From the NCBI RefSeq assembly GCF_014698825.1, contig NZ_JACJTT010000020.1:1-64000 (forward strand): DNA of 64,000 nt, written 5' to 3'. Made by a program: the position numbers and the translations under genes. Origin of the DNA: Richelia sinica FACHB-800. GTDB taxonomy: Bacteria > Cyanobacteriota > Cyanobacteriia > Cyanobacteriales > Nostocaceae. The notes under the pieces were generated by a model. The model had not been told where the DNA came from and searched no databases. It saw only the letters and a list, made by a program, of their open reading frames with translations. Numbering within the stretch: the stretch's first letter is position 1; every line of letters begins with the position of its first letter. Positions 10,228-18,697 of the stretch are shown here, piece after piece.

Positions 10228-10557
10228 CGCTGGTATAAGTTTTGTTTGAGTTAAGCCTTTAGAATTTCTCTAACCTTCATTATTCATAACTAGACTGTTT
10301 ACTATTATAAGTCTCCGTAAGTCCCATAACTTACAGCAGTTTCCGTTCACGTTCGCGGAGTGTGGCGTTAGCCATAGTGTGGTAAAGCCATAGATATGAA
10401 GTACAAATTTAGCGGGCAAGATGCCCGCACCACAAGAGTTTCATTATTCAAGTCTGTAAATCATAAGGACGAAATATGCTGTATATCTTGCACTTGCAAA
10501 TGAGCGATAATAGAAAATATTAACGCACCCGTCTCTGATTTCCTAATCTACATAACC
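10228..10557. other. Intergenic region with short dispersed repeats
   Basis: No gene is supported. A fragment with TTCGCGGAGTGTGGCGTTAGCC (10345-10370 area) resembles the GTTCGCG...GCGTGCCG repeat family. A GCGGGCAAGATGCCCGC hairpin lies at 10412-10428. Confidence 0.5.
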
Positions 10558-10788
10558 ATGCAAAAACTTACAAGAATTACCCGTAAACCAGAAGTAATGG
10601 GTGGTAAACCCTGCATCCGAGGAATGCGTGTCACTGTTGGTACTATCATTGGTTTAATGGCATCTGGGCATAGTTTAAATGACATTCTCAAGGCTTATCC
10701 CTACCTGGAAGAAGCCGATATTTATGAAGCATTAGCCTATGCTGCTTGGCGGGTTGAAGAAATTGAAATTCCGCTGATAAGTGCATGA
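10558..10788 (+). CDS. DUF433 antitoxin
   Basis: A 76-residue protein with the full DUF433 pattern: ITRKPEVMGGKPCIRGMRVTVGTIIGLMASGHS, then LKAYPYLEEADIYEALAYAAWR. It is predicted to be a winged-helix DNA-binding antitoxin whose normal partner is a DUF5615 PIN-like toxin encoded with a 4-base overlap. Here that overlap is present (ATGA at 10785-10788), but the toxin frame stops after 11 codons. The antitoxin is therefore orphaned, or may now regulate the downstream ATPase/TOPRIM pair. Confidence 0.85.
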   Translation: MQKLTRITRKPEVMGGKPCIRGMRVTVGTIIGLMASGHSLNDILKAYPYLEEADIYEALAYAAWRVEEIEIPLISA

Positions 10789-10820
10789 ACATTTTGATTG
10801 GTATGAATCTTTACCCTTAA
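10785..10820 (+). pseudogene. Remnant of a DUF5615 toxin start
   Basis: The frame from the ATG overlapping the DUF433 stop reads MNILIGMNLYP and ends at a TAA (10818-10820). This matches the start of DUF5615 PIN-like toxins (M-[KR]-I-L-I-D-M-N-L-S-P), except that the acidic residue is Gly. The position, 4-base overlap and similarity together suggest the rest of the toxin was replaced by the ATPase gene that follows. With 11 codons the match is suggestive, not proof. Confidence 0.5.
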
Positions 10821-10825
10821 CAACT

Positions 10826-11989
10826 ATGCTCAAAACTATAAAAATAGAGAACTTTCGCTGCTTCCAATTTTTTGAACTCCAACAACTAGGAAGAATTAAC
10901 TTACTGGTTGGTGAAAATAATAGCGGTAAAACTTCTATATTAGAAGCTATTCAGCTTTTATGTTCACGGACTAATCTTGAACCCCTTGGAGAAATAATGA
11001 TTAACCGGGGTGAGTATTTTTGGAGTGATGAGCCAAGAGGAGAACGTGAACTTGATATTTGTCATTTATTTTATGAGCATCAATTTGATATAGATAGTCA
11101 ATTTTCTATTTCAGGATTTAATAATAATAATAATGAAGAAAAATTTTCTATGAAAATAGGAAAACCCACATTAAATATTGATTTAAATGAATTAGATCAA
11201 GAAAGCAAAAGAAAAATTATTGAAAATTTATCAACGATAGACATTAATAATTTAAATTGCCAATTTGTTTGGCAACTAAAAGATGAATCACATGAATCAC
11301 AACAAGAAATGGCGACCTTACCTTTATCAGATAATAATTGCCTATTTTTTAGAGACACTAAACGTTTTAATCTATCCAAAACTAATGAAATATCCAATAC
11401 TATACTTGTTAATTCTTCTTCGTTAAATACAATAAAAATGAAAGAATTATTTGACGAAATAGTCTTAACCCCGGAAGAAGAACTAGTAACAGAATCACTG
11501 AGAATTATTGAGCCAAAAATTGAACGTATTGCTACAGCAAATGTTCAAAAATCTACTCAGATAGTGAGATTACGTTCTACTGCTGATTCACATACTGGTT
11601 TTTTTGTCCGTCTTAGTGATAAAAAACAACGTGTACCAATTGGCAGTATGGGAGATGGCGTGTGGCGAATATTAGGACTTGCACTAGCTATAGTATCAGC
11701 TAAAGATGGTTATTTATTTGTAGATGAAATAGATACTGGACTTCATTTTACTACAATGTCTGGTATGTGGAGAATGATTTGGGAAACAGCTAAAAGATTA
11801 AATGTTCAGGTTTTTGCAACTACACATAGTAATGATTGCTGGAAGAGTTTAGCTGATATTGCAGAAACAGAGAATGTGACAGATGATGGAATTAGGATTC
11901 ACAGAATTGAAAAAGGTAAAGAAAATAGTATTGTCTTTGATGAATCTGAAATTGTCATTGCGGCTGAAGAAAATATTGAGGTGCGGTAG
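10826..11989 (+). CDS. AAA family ATPase, ATPase subunit of a two-gene OLD/PARIS-like system
   Basis: 387 residues from the ATG at 10826 (MLKTIKIENFRCF, the usual SMC/OLD-like opening); an upstream GTG at 10781 overlaps the antitoxin gene. It has Walker A GENNSGKTS (about residues 28-36), a signature-like MGDGVWRILGLAL, Walker B YLFVDEIDTGLH and switch FATTHSND. There is no nuclease domain. A TOPRIM protein follows after only 2 bases, so the pair is almost certainly co-translated. ATPase + separate TOPRIM is the architecture of PARIS (AriA/AriB) and related abortive-infection systems. Assignment to a defence role is inference. Confidence 0.8.
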   Translation: MLKTIKIENFRCFQFFELQQLGRINLLVGENNSGKTSILEAIQLLCSRTNLEPLGEIMINRGEYFWSDEPRGERELDICHLFYEHQFDIDSQFSISGFNNNNNEEKFSMKIGKPTLNIDLNELDQESKRKIIENLSTIDINNLNCQFVWQLKDESHESQQEMATLPLSDNNCLFFRDTKRFNLSKTNEISNTILVNSSSLNTIKMKELFDEIVLTPEEELVTESLRIIEPKIERIATANVQKSTQIVRLRSTADSHTGFFVRLSDKKQRVPIGSMGDGVWRILGLALAIVSAKDGYLFVDEIDTGLHFTTMSGMWRMIWETAKRLNVQVFATTHSNDCWKSLADIAETENVTDDGIRIHRIEKGKENSIVFDESEIVIAAEENIEVR

Positions 11990-11991
11990 CA

Positions 11992-12669
11992 ATGGCAAAT
12001 AATGATCAATCTAAAGTTGTGATTTTCAATAAAAAACTCATTGTTGAAGGTGAACAGGATAAGAGAGTAATTCCAGAACTTATGGAAGCCAACGGAGTTC
12101 CTTGGCCAAAAGGTAAAGAACCTGTCGATATCGAAGCTTATGGTAGTGATGGATTTATTGATAATAAAAAGATATCTACAAGATTGAAAGCAAGCGGATT
12201 AACTCACTTAGGTTTAATAATAGATGCAGATGAGAATCCTGAAGATCGCTGGCAAAGTATTAGAAATGCTTGTTTAAAGGTAGAAACAATACAAAAAAGT
12301 ATAGATGATTTTCCTGAAAAAATGCCAGAAACAGGAATGATTATTAATATGAATAATCAAAAATTCGGTATTTGGATGATGCCAGATAATCAAAATAGAG
12401 GAATGTTAGAAACATTTTTAGCTTACATGATTAAAGATGAAAGTGAACCTCTTTGGCAATATGCACAGGAAGTAGTGATAGAAGCAAAGACTAAAGGTGC
12501 AAAATTTATAGATGAACATACTGATAAAGCTTATATTTATTCCTGGTTAGCTTGGCAAAAACCCCCAGGAAGACAATTACATAATGCTATTCAGGAGGAA
12601 ATTCTAAATCCACAACATCCTAAAGCACAAGTATTTGTTAAATGGTTTAAGGATTTATATGATTTGTAA
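11992..12669 (+). CDS. DUF3226-like TOPRIM protein, partner of the upstream ATPase
   Basis: A 225-residue protein with TOPRIM hallmarks: an acidic loop in LIVEGEQDKRVIPELME (about residues 16-32) and LIIDADENPEDRW (about 75), where the aspartates would bind metal. Overall it resembles DUF3226 proteins usually found beside AAA ATPases. The gene begins 2 bases after the ATPase stop (GTAGCAATGG), which indicates one operon. It could be the effector nuclease that the ATPase restrains or activates, as AriB is for AriA. The function is not established for this family. Confidence 0.75.
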   Translation: MANNDQSKVVIFNKKLIVEGEQDKRVIPELMEANGVPWPKGKEPVDIEAYGSDGFIDNKKISTRLKASGLTHLGLIIDADENPEDRWQSIRNACLKVETIQKSIDDFPEKMPETGMIINMNNQKFGIWMMPDNQNRGMLETFLAYMIKDESEPLWQYAQEVVIEAKTKGAKFIDEHTDKAYIYSWLAWQKPPGRQLHNAIQEEILNPQHPKAQVFVKWFKDLYDL

Positions 12670-12754
12670 TATCAAATTTACAATCTTCCTCTCCGCGCCT
12701 CTGCACCTCTGCGTGAGACTATAATAAATCTAAATACCAAAGGAGTATAAAAAA

Positions 12755-13015
12755 ATGGGTCGTATTAATCCTTATACCCTGCAAATGCAAATAACTCGGA
12801 TGTTCCAACAAGGACAATCTTTATTTGCTATCACTAAAGTACAAGATTGGCTGAAAGAACGCCAACATAACCCAGCAGATTATGACATTATCTTCCATCA
12901 AAAACCTGCACCTCCCGGTTCCCAAGAAGTGATGGTAGTAGAAATAGAACTCAAACGCAAAGATGGACAACCAGTAGACCCCTGGTTACAAGAACAAGCA
13001 AATTTACACGCATAA
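12755..13015 (+). CDS. Small conserved hypothetical protein
   Basis: An 86-residue soluble protein with no domain I can name. A good ribosome-binding site (AAAGGAG) lies about 12 bases before the ATG. The sequence runs from an amphipathic helix with aromatic residues to a strand-rich VMVVEIELKRKDG segment. It lies downstream of the TOPRIM gene but separated by 85 bases containing a C-rich low-complexity tract, so it is probably independent. Confidence 0.65.
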   Translation: MGRINPYTLQMQITRMFQQGQSLFAITKVQDWLKERQHNPADYDIIFHQKPAPPGSQEVMVVEIELKRKDGQPVDPWLQEQANLHA

Positions 13016-13109
13016 TTAATAGCTATCTCAAAATTCCCAATCAAAAACAAGGCAAATTGCGGAATACTTGCTGATAACTTTGTAGTTACCAAAAATAGTA
13101 TTCGTAATC

Positions 13110-13496
13110 ATGAATATGACCACTCATCAGCGTTGGGTTTTTGCGTTTTGGGTTTACTTGGGAATTTTACTTTCTATATCTCTTTCCGCTTACCTCCGCA
13201 TCATTCCCACAGAACTGGCACAATTTCCTTATTACGACACAATTTTACATTTTCTTTTACTAGGAATTGCTGCTTACCTCAGTCATCAAGCATTAAGGAA
13301 AAGACATATTCAAATTTTAAATATTTCCCTACCACTTGCACCATTGATTGTCTTATTATTTTGTATAATTGACGAAATTATTCAATCTTTTGTACCTTAT
13401 CGTAGTGCTGACATAACTGATTTAGTAGCTGATATATTGGGAATTATCATCTTTACTTGGTTAGCAGAAAATTTTCCTCGTCAACAACATGAATAA
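13110..13496 (+). CDS. VanZ-like membrane protein
   Basis: A 128-residue protein with four hydrophobic segments, matching the VanZ-like fold: DTILHFLLLGIAAYLS in the middle and CIIDEIIQSFVPYRSADITDLVADILG near the end, with the conserved H, DE and DxxxxxLG residues. The function of VanZ-like proteins outside teicoplanin resistance is unknown. The final codons overlap the start of the methyltransferase gene by 8 bases, so the two are translationally coupled. Confidence 0.85.
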   Translation: MNMTTHQRWVFAFWVYLGILLSISLSAYLRIIPTELAQFPYYDTILHFLLLGIAAYLSHQALRKRHIQILNISLPLAPLIVLLFCIIDEIIQSFVPYRSADITDLVADILGIIIFTWLAENFPRQQHE

Positions 13497-14124
13497 TATT
13501 AATCTCTGGACATCATCAGAACACGCTTTACAATATTTAGGACAAGCAGATAAAATCCCTCATCGCACAGAAGGTGAGGCAGTTTTATTAGAACAAGTTC
13601 CCAAAAATGTTAAACGTATTCTCGATTTAGGGACTGGAGATGGACGGTTATTGGCATTATTAAAAATTGAGCGTCCCGATACAGAAAGTATAGCTGTTGA
13701 TTTTTCTCCTACTATGCTGGACGCGGTTAAGAGTCGATTTGAGGGAGATAAGACAGTTAAAGTCATAGCACACAACTTAGATGACTCTTTACCTGATTTA
13801 GGTCATTTTGATGCTGTTGTCTCTAGCTTTGCTATCCATCATTTGACCCATGAACGCAAACTGTCTTTATATACAGAAATTTTTCATTTATTAACACCTG
13901 GTGGGATTTTTTGCAATTTAGAACATGTTGCATCTCCAACTCAAGCACTACATGAGAAGTTTTTAAAAGCACTGGGCATTCAACCAGAGGATGATAATCC
14001 CACTAATAAACTATTAGATGTGGAAACACAATTAAGTTGGTTGCGGAAAATAGGGTTTACTGATGTAGATTGCTATTGGAAGTGGTTGGAAATGGCATTG
14101 TTGATAGGAATAAAACCAAAGTAA
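13489..14124 (+). CDS. Class I SAM-dependent methyltransferase
   Basis: A 211-residue Methyltransf_25/11-type enzyme. SAM motif I is ILDLGTGDGRLLALL (about residues 44-58). An acidic residue at the end of strand 2 (AVDFSP), HFDAVVSSFAIHH (motif IV) and LTPGGIFCNLEH (motif VI) follow. The substrate cannot be read from sequence. It overlaps the VanZ-like gene by 8 bases and ends before a strong terminator at 14179-14210. Confidence 0.88.
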   Translation: MNNINLWTSSEHALQYLGQADKIPHRTEGEAVLLEQVPKNVKRILDLGTGDGRLLALLKIERPDTESIAVDFSPTMLDAVKSRFEGDKTVKVIAHNLDDSLPDLGHFDAVVSSFAIHHLTHERKLSLYTEIFHLLTPGGIFCNLEHVASPTQALHEKFLKALGIQPEDDNPTNKLLDVETQLSWLRKIGFTDVDCYWKWLEMALLIGIKPK

Positions 14125-14178
14125 TAGCGGTATAAATTCATTTAATACCAAATCGAAAGATGTTGGCAACAGATGATT

Positions 14179-14210
14179 ACCCCACCCTTGCTATCGCGCG
14201 GGTGGGGTTT
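14179..14210. terminator. Bidirectional rho-independent terminator
   Basis: A 9-bp GC-rich stem (ACCCCACCC at 14179-14187 with GGGTGGGGT at 14200-14208), a 12-base loop and a short T tract. It lies between the convergent methyltransferase and P450 genes. Confidence 0.7.
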
Positions 14211-14329
14211 ACTCAATGTGTTGGTTGCTTTTGGAGAATTGGTATCATATTCTCAGGATATAAACTCAATAAACAGGATGAAATTTATTCTCTAAAATTC
14301 ATTCCTGTTTATTCTGTCATCATTTGATT

Positions 14330-15691
14330 CTAACGCTGATTAACTAACATTTTGATGCCATATTTAGGACGTAAAGTAAATGCTGGCCAAGGTACAATTT
14401 CTTGATTTGGCACTAGAGTTAACTTAAACTGTTGGACAATGGTTGCCAATAATAAGGCCGCTTCCATTTTTGCAAAAGATTGACCTATACAAATTCTTGG
14501 CCCACCACCAAAGGGGAAATAGGCAAAAGTGGGTAGTCTTTTTGCTAAGTCTCCTTCCCATCGGTCAGGGTTGAAAACTTCTGGTTCAGGAAAATAGCGA
14601 GGGTCGCGGTGCATGACCCACGGACTGACAACAATACCATCACCAGGACGCAAATGATACCCAGCAATTTCACATGGTTGGATGGCTTCTCGACTAATGG
14701 CCCAAGCTGGTGGGTATAATCGCAATATCTCATTGATCACCCTGTCGGTGTAAACTAGCTGGGGTAGGTCAGCTACGGTTGGTGTTCTTCCACCTAAGAC
14801 GGTCTGCAATTCTGCCAGTAATTTCTGTTCAACTTCGGGATGCTGTGATAATAAATACCATCCCCAAGATAAGGCTAAAGCGGTGGTTTCATGTCCTGCT
14901 ATCAATAGGGTCATGATTTCATCGCGCACTTGTTTGTCACTCATGCGAGTTCCATCTTCATCCTGAACTTGCAGCAGCATGGAAAGTAAGTCACCTGTAT
15001 CTACACTGCTTTCCCTGCGTTGCTGAATGATGCGATAAATGAGTTGGTCAAATTCATCTATGACTTTGTGATAGCGTAGGTTGCCGGGTAATGGTAGCCA
15101 TTCAGGAAGAAAGAATAATATTAGGTTGGTGCTACGAGATTCAAAGTATTCGATGCTAACCTGCATCGCTGTTCCTACCTTTTCCACTTCTGATGCCATA
15201 TCTACACCAAATAAGGCTTTGGCAACAATTTCTAAGGTGAGGTGCATCATTTCTGCGTGAATGTCGCGAATTTCTCCTGCTTGCCAACCGCTTAATAGCC
15301 GCTTGGTGTAGTCCACCATCACTTCACCATAGGCAAATATTCTCTCGCGATGGAAAGCGGGTTGCATGAGTCGTCGTTGACGCTGCCAAAATTCCCCTGT
15401 ACTAGTGAGTAGACCAGTTCCCCAGAGTCTTTGCAAGATGTGAAAGGTTTTGTGTCTACCAAAGTTATTGTGCTTTTTGACTAGGACTTCTTCGATGTAT
15501 TCAGGGTTGTTAAGTAGATAGGTTAAAAATGCAGGACTTTTCCACAGGACAACATCGCCATATTCTTTGGCACAATAGCTGATAAAACCCAAGCGATCGC
15601 GTACATAGTCTGGTAAAATACCCCATAGCCAATGTCCTTTAGGGCCTGGGGGATATTCAGGTGCGATCGCATTTTTAGATAATGTCACCAT
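14330..15691 (-). CDS. Cytochrome P450
   Basis: A 453-residue heme-thiolate monooxygenase of the soluble bacterial type. It shows the Pro-rich start YPPGPKG, the I-helix oxygen motif AGHETTALALSW, the K-helix ExxR (NEILRLYP), the meander PDRW and the heme loop FPFGGGPRICIG with proximal Cys401. The sequence is close to cyanobacterial CYP110-like proteins, which are linked to fatty acid or terpenoid oxidation; the exact family is my inference. No ferredoxin or ferredoxin reductase is adjacent. The start ATG at 15691 is supported by the conserved N-terminus. Confidence 0.93.
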   Translation of the reverse strand: MVTLSKNAIAPEYPPGPKGHWLWGILPDYVRDRLGFISYCAKEYGDVVLWKSPAFLTYLLNNPEYIEEVLVKKHNNFGRHKTFHILQRLWGTGLLTSTGEFWQRQRRLMQPAFHRERIFAYGEVMVDYTKRLLSGWQAGEIRDIHAEMMHLTLEIVAKALFGVDMASEVEKVGTAMQVSIEYFESRSTNLILFFLPEWLPLPGNLRYHKVIDEFDQLIYRIIQQRRESSVDTGDLLSMLLQVQDEDGTRMSDKQVRDEIMTLLIAGHETTALALSWGWYLLSQHPEVEQKLLAELQTVLGGRTPTVADLPQLVYTDRVINEILRLYPPAWAISREAIQPCEIAGYHLRPGDGIVVSPWVMHRDPRYFPEPEVFNPDRWEGDLAKRLPTFAYFPFGGGPRICIGQSFAKMEAALLLATIVQQFKLTLVPNQEIVPWPAFTLRPKYGIKMLVNQR

Positions 15692-15773
15692 AGCTATATC
15701 TCCTAATTAAATGAGAATTTGAGTCACTACAGCACTTGATACTATGGTTATCAGCTAGCTTAGTTCCAATTAT

Positions 15774-16706
15774 TTAGGAGTTACTGAACTTAAATGTTTT
15801 TTTAAGTAATTGTGCCTCCATCCCTACATTACCTTGCAAACCACCAGTGTGAATTAATAGCAGCTTTTCCCCTGGGGGAAAAAATCCCCGCTGAATTAAA
15901 TCCATAACCCCATAAAACATTTTCCCTGTGTACACGTAATCTAGGGGAATATGGTGTTCTAGTGCGAAATTTTGGCAAAATCTGAGCAAATCTTGGTTGA
16001 CCTTTGCATAACCACCAAAATGGTAATCACAAACCAATTGCCAAGGTGCAAATGAGCCAGAAGGAAGATAATGATTTAATAGTCGGTCTATCTCTGCGTT
16101 GAGAAATTCTCCCCCTTTCAGCACGGGAAAAGCGATCGCTTTTTGGTGGGGATGTAATGATAAAGTAATACCAGCGGCAGTTGTACCCGTACCGCAAGCT
16201 AAACATACAGTATCAAAATTCGCTGTTTGAGGAATAATTTCTAGACAACCCCGCACACCAAGCGAATTGCCACCACCTTCAGGAATGATATACACTTCTC
16301 CAAAACGTTGCTTTAAATCTTCCTGTAATTCCTGGGTGTGACGTTGACCATAGGTTTGACGGTCGAGATACACAAGCTGCATCCCTTGTTCTAGTGCAAA
16401 TTGCAGTGTTGGGTTTAAAGGTAAAGTTTCCTCTCCCCGAATCATACCAATAGTGCGGAAATCAAATAACTTTCCGGCTGCTGCGGTAGCATAAATATGA
16501 TTAGAAAAAGCACCACCAAATGTTAATAAAGTCGATAATTTTTGTGCTTTTGCTTCTAGAATATTATATTTAAGCTTGAACCATTTATTCCCATTCACCG
16601 AAGGGTGCATCAGGTCAAGTCGCAGTACAGATAACTGTACCCCAGCTTTTAGAGCTATTTCACTGTTAATTAATTGTATTGGTGGAGGGAGAAATATTGA
16701 AGACAT
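15774..16706 (-). CDS. PLP-dependent ACC deaminase/D-cysteine desulfhydrase family protein
   Basis: A 310-residue fold-type II PLP enzyme. The PLP lysine lies in NGNKWFKLKYN (about residues 40-50), followed by LLTFGGAFSNHIYATAAAG (substrate-binding SN motif). The phosphate-binding loop CGTGTTAAG and the C-terminal HTGGLQG segment are also present. These features are typical of the DcyD/ACC deaminase group; D-cysteine desulfhydrase or related D-amino acid lyase activity is most likely. It is about 150 bases from the divergent PNPOx-like gene. Confidence 0.87.
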   Translation of the reverse strand: MSSIFLPPPIQLINSEIALKAGVQLSVLRLDLMHPSVNGNKWFKLKYNILEAKAQKLSTLLTFGGAFSNHIYATAAAGKLFDFRTIGMIRGEETLPLNPTLQFALEQGMQLVYLDRQTYGQRHTQELQEDLKQRFGEVYIIPEGGGNSLGVRGCLEIIPQTANFDTVCLACGTGTTAAGITLSLHPHQKAIAFPVLKGGEFLNAEIDRLLNHYLPSGSFAPWQLVCDYHFGGYAKVNQDLLRFCQNFALEHHIPLDYVYTGKMFYGVMDLIQRGFFPPGEKLLLIHTGGLQGNVGMEAQLLKKTFKFSNS

Positions 16707-16855
16707 GGTAAATATAGTAATTCTTCATTTATCAATTAATATGAGTATCAAGATTGGAGTTATATAATGTTTATGTAACTAAAAATTGACCATCCTAAGA
16801 AATTAAGAACTAGCATATAGATAGCTATCTTCTAACTATATCATGCACAAAATCT

Positions 16856-17407
16856 ATGGCTAAATTATTTGACTCCATCACCGAAGACTTACAAAAATTT
16901 ATCGCTGAACAACACATATTTTTTGTGGGTACAGCACCCTTAAGTTCCACAGGACATGTAAATTTATCCCCTAAAGGTTTAGAAAGTTTTCGTATTCTCT
17001 CACCCCATCGTGTTGGTTATCTCGATGTTACAGGAAGTGGAAACGAAACATCAGCCCATTTACAAGAAAATGGCAGAATCACTTTTATGTTTTGTGCCTT
17101 TCAAGAACCTGCTGCTATTTTGCGTCTCTATGGTCAAGGATACACTATCTTACCTTCATCACCTGAATGGAATTCTCTTTATCCCCTCTTTCCTCCTATT
17201 CCTGGAACCAGACAAATTATAGTAGCTGATATTGAAAGAATACAAACTTCCTGTGGTTTTGGTGTGCCTCTATATGAATATCAGGGACAAAGACAAACTT
17301 TAGTGAATTGGGCCAGTAAAAAAGGTGAGGAGGGAGTAAAAGAATATCAACAACAAAAAAATCGTATTAGTATTGACGGTTTATCTACTCCATTAAGTGA
17401 AATCTAG
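16856..17407 (+). CDS. Pyridoxamine 5'-phosphate oxidase-like flavin-binding protein
   Basis: A 183-residue split-barrel flavoprotein of the PNPOx-related type. The visible family pattern is HIFFVGTAPLSSTGHVNLSPKG, then YLDVTGSGNETSAHL and ITFMFCAF. These proteins bind FMN or related cofactors; a true pyridoxine pathway role is not implied. The acetyltransferase gene starts 10 bases after its stop, so the two are probably co-transcribed. Confidence 0.83.
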   Translation: MAKLFDSITEDLQKFIAEQHIFFVGTAPLSSTGHVNLSPKGLESFRILSPHRVGYLDVTGSGNETSAHLQENGRITFMFCAFQEPAAILRLYGQGYTILPSSPEWNSLYPLFPPIPGTRQIIVADIERIQTSCGFGVPLYEYQGQRQTLVNWASKKGEEGVKEYQQQKNRISIDGLSTPLSEI

Positions 17408-17417
17408 TAAATTAATC

Positions 17418-17936
17418 ATGTATATCATTCGTCCTATTGCATTAACAGATGAAATTTTTCTCTGGCAAATGTTGTATGAAGCAGCGCATTTGCACGCAGA
17501 AGGTCAAACTGTGGAAGATGCCAAAAATCATCCTGAGTTAACCAAATATGTCAAAAATTGGGGTCAACAAGGTGATTTTGGTTTAATCAGTACCTTAGCT
17601 AGTAATCATCAACCAATAGGTGCTGCTTGGTTACGTTTATTAACTGGAGAAAATCAAGGCTATGGTTACATTGATGATGAAACTCCTGAATTAGCTATTG
17701 CAATTCTCCCAGAATATAGAAATCAAGGTATTGGGACTGAGTTATTAAGGAATTTAATTACCATTTCTCAAAGCATGTATAGGGGAATATGTCTCAGTAT
17801 CAGGACTGATAACCCAGCCTTTAATTTATATAAAAAATTAGGCTGGCAACCAATAGCAGGTAGTGAGAAAATTAACAGAGTTGGAGGTATTTCTATAAAA
17901 ATGAAGCTGGATTTTTATCAATCAATAAAAAGTTGA
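17418..17936 (+). CDS. GNAT family N-acetyltransferase
   Basis: About 172 residues from the ATG at 17418, chosen because MYIIRPIALTDEIFLW is the normal opening of the fold; an in-frame ATG at 17397 would overlap the previous gene. The acetyl-CoA motif is LPEYRNQGIGTELLRNL, followed by LSIRTDNPAFNLYKKLGWQ. The substrate is unknown. Confidence 0.85.
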   Translation: MYIIRPIALTDEIFLWQMLYEAAHLHAEGQTVEDAKNHPELTKYVKNWGQQGDFGLISTLASNHQPIGAAWLRLLTGENQGYGYIDDETPELAIAILPEYRNQGIGTELLRNLITISQSMYRGICLSIRTDNPAFNLYKKLGWQPIAGSEKINRVGGISIKMKLDFYQSIKS

Positions 17937-18010
17937 TACTTCTTCTCGTAAATACTATTAGCGCAGGTTAATATAAATATTATCTTTACCAGGGGAGAAT
18001 AAATTTGAAA

Positions 18011-18697
18011 ATGCTGAATCTGGCATTTAAGTCTGACTATTTAAAAACCATCTTGGCAGGTTCCTGTAGCTTGATTTTTGGTTGTCAGCAAAATTCAATC
18101 ATTAACACAAGTTTATTTGATAACGCAATTAGCCACAAATTTTTAACTCTCAACCAAGAGGTTGGCAATTTTAAGTCATTGAATAGGGAATCTGAAACAA
18201 TATCAGCAGATATTAAAACTCCTCTTTTAACCAATACAACAATTAAATCACAAAGAAAGAATAGACTCAGAAATTTGAGGATTTATGGTAGACAAGATTC
18301 CGACCCTAATAAAGCTATTCTTCCTGCCAAGTTTAAAGTTTACGTTCAAGATAATGTGGTAGTGAATGTTTACTATCCAGGTTTTGAAGAAAAGATTCTA
18401 CCAACGGTGAATAAATTTTTTGGTTATCCAGGTTGTTATATTGCTGCTTATTCCCACAGAAAAAACGAAAGTATATATTCAGTAGGGAACGAAATATATG
18501 TCATGGGACAAGTTCGAGTTCGCGGCCGTTATCAGGGTGGTGTATGCCTACCTAAAGGCTATGAAAAGGTCGATATCAGTGCTGAACCTCGGTTTAAAGA
18601 AATGTTTGCTAAAGTGTTGCCTTTAGCCTGTAAACAAGACTGTTGGGCAGGTGGTGACACTGGTGGCTGGTTGGGAATTTCATCAAATACCCAATGA
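18011..18697 (+). CDS. Putative lipoprotein of unknown function
   Basis: About 228 residues. The N-terminus has a hydrophobic stretch ending in a lipobox-like LIFGC, so a membrane-anchored lipoprotein is predicted. The mature part is basic in the middle (KSQRKNRLRNLR). It has a Cys-containing C-terminal domain with YPGCYIAAY, a CLPKGY segment and CKQDCWAGGDTGGWLG at the end. I do not recognise the family. An AGGGGAG ribosome-binding site lies about 13 bases before the ATG; a TTG at 18005 is an alternative. It abuts the convergent GST gene with no spacer. Confidence 0.65.
   Translation: MLNLAFKSDYLKTILAGSCSLIFGCQQNSIINTSLFDNAISHKFLTLNQEVGNFKSLNRESETISADIKTPLLTNTTIKSQRKNRLRNLRIYGRQDSDPNKAILPAKFKVYVQDNVVVNVYYPGFEEKILPTVNKFFGYPGCYIAAYSHRKNESIYSVGNEIYVMGQVRVRGRYQGGVCLPKGYEKVDISAEPRFKEMFAKVLPLACKQDCWAGGDTGGWLGISSNTQ

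Noticed and set aside
8671-12669. Gabija or retron system
   Set aside because: No UvrD-like helicase or reverse transcriptase gene is next to either ATPase.
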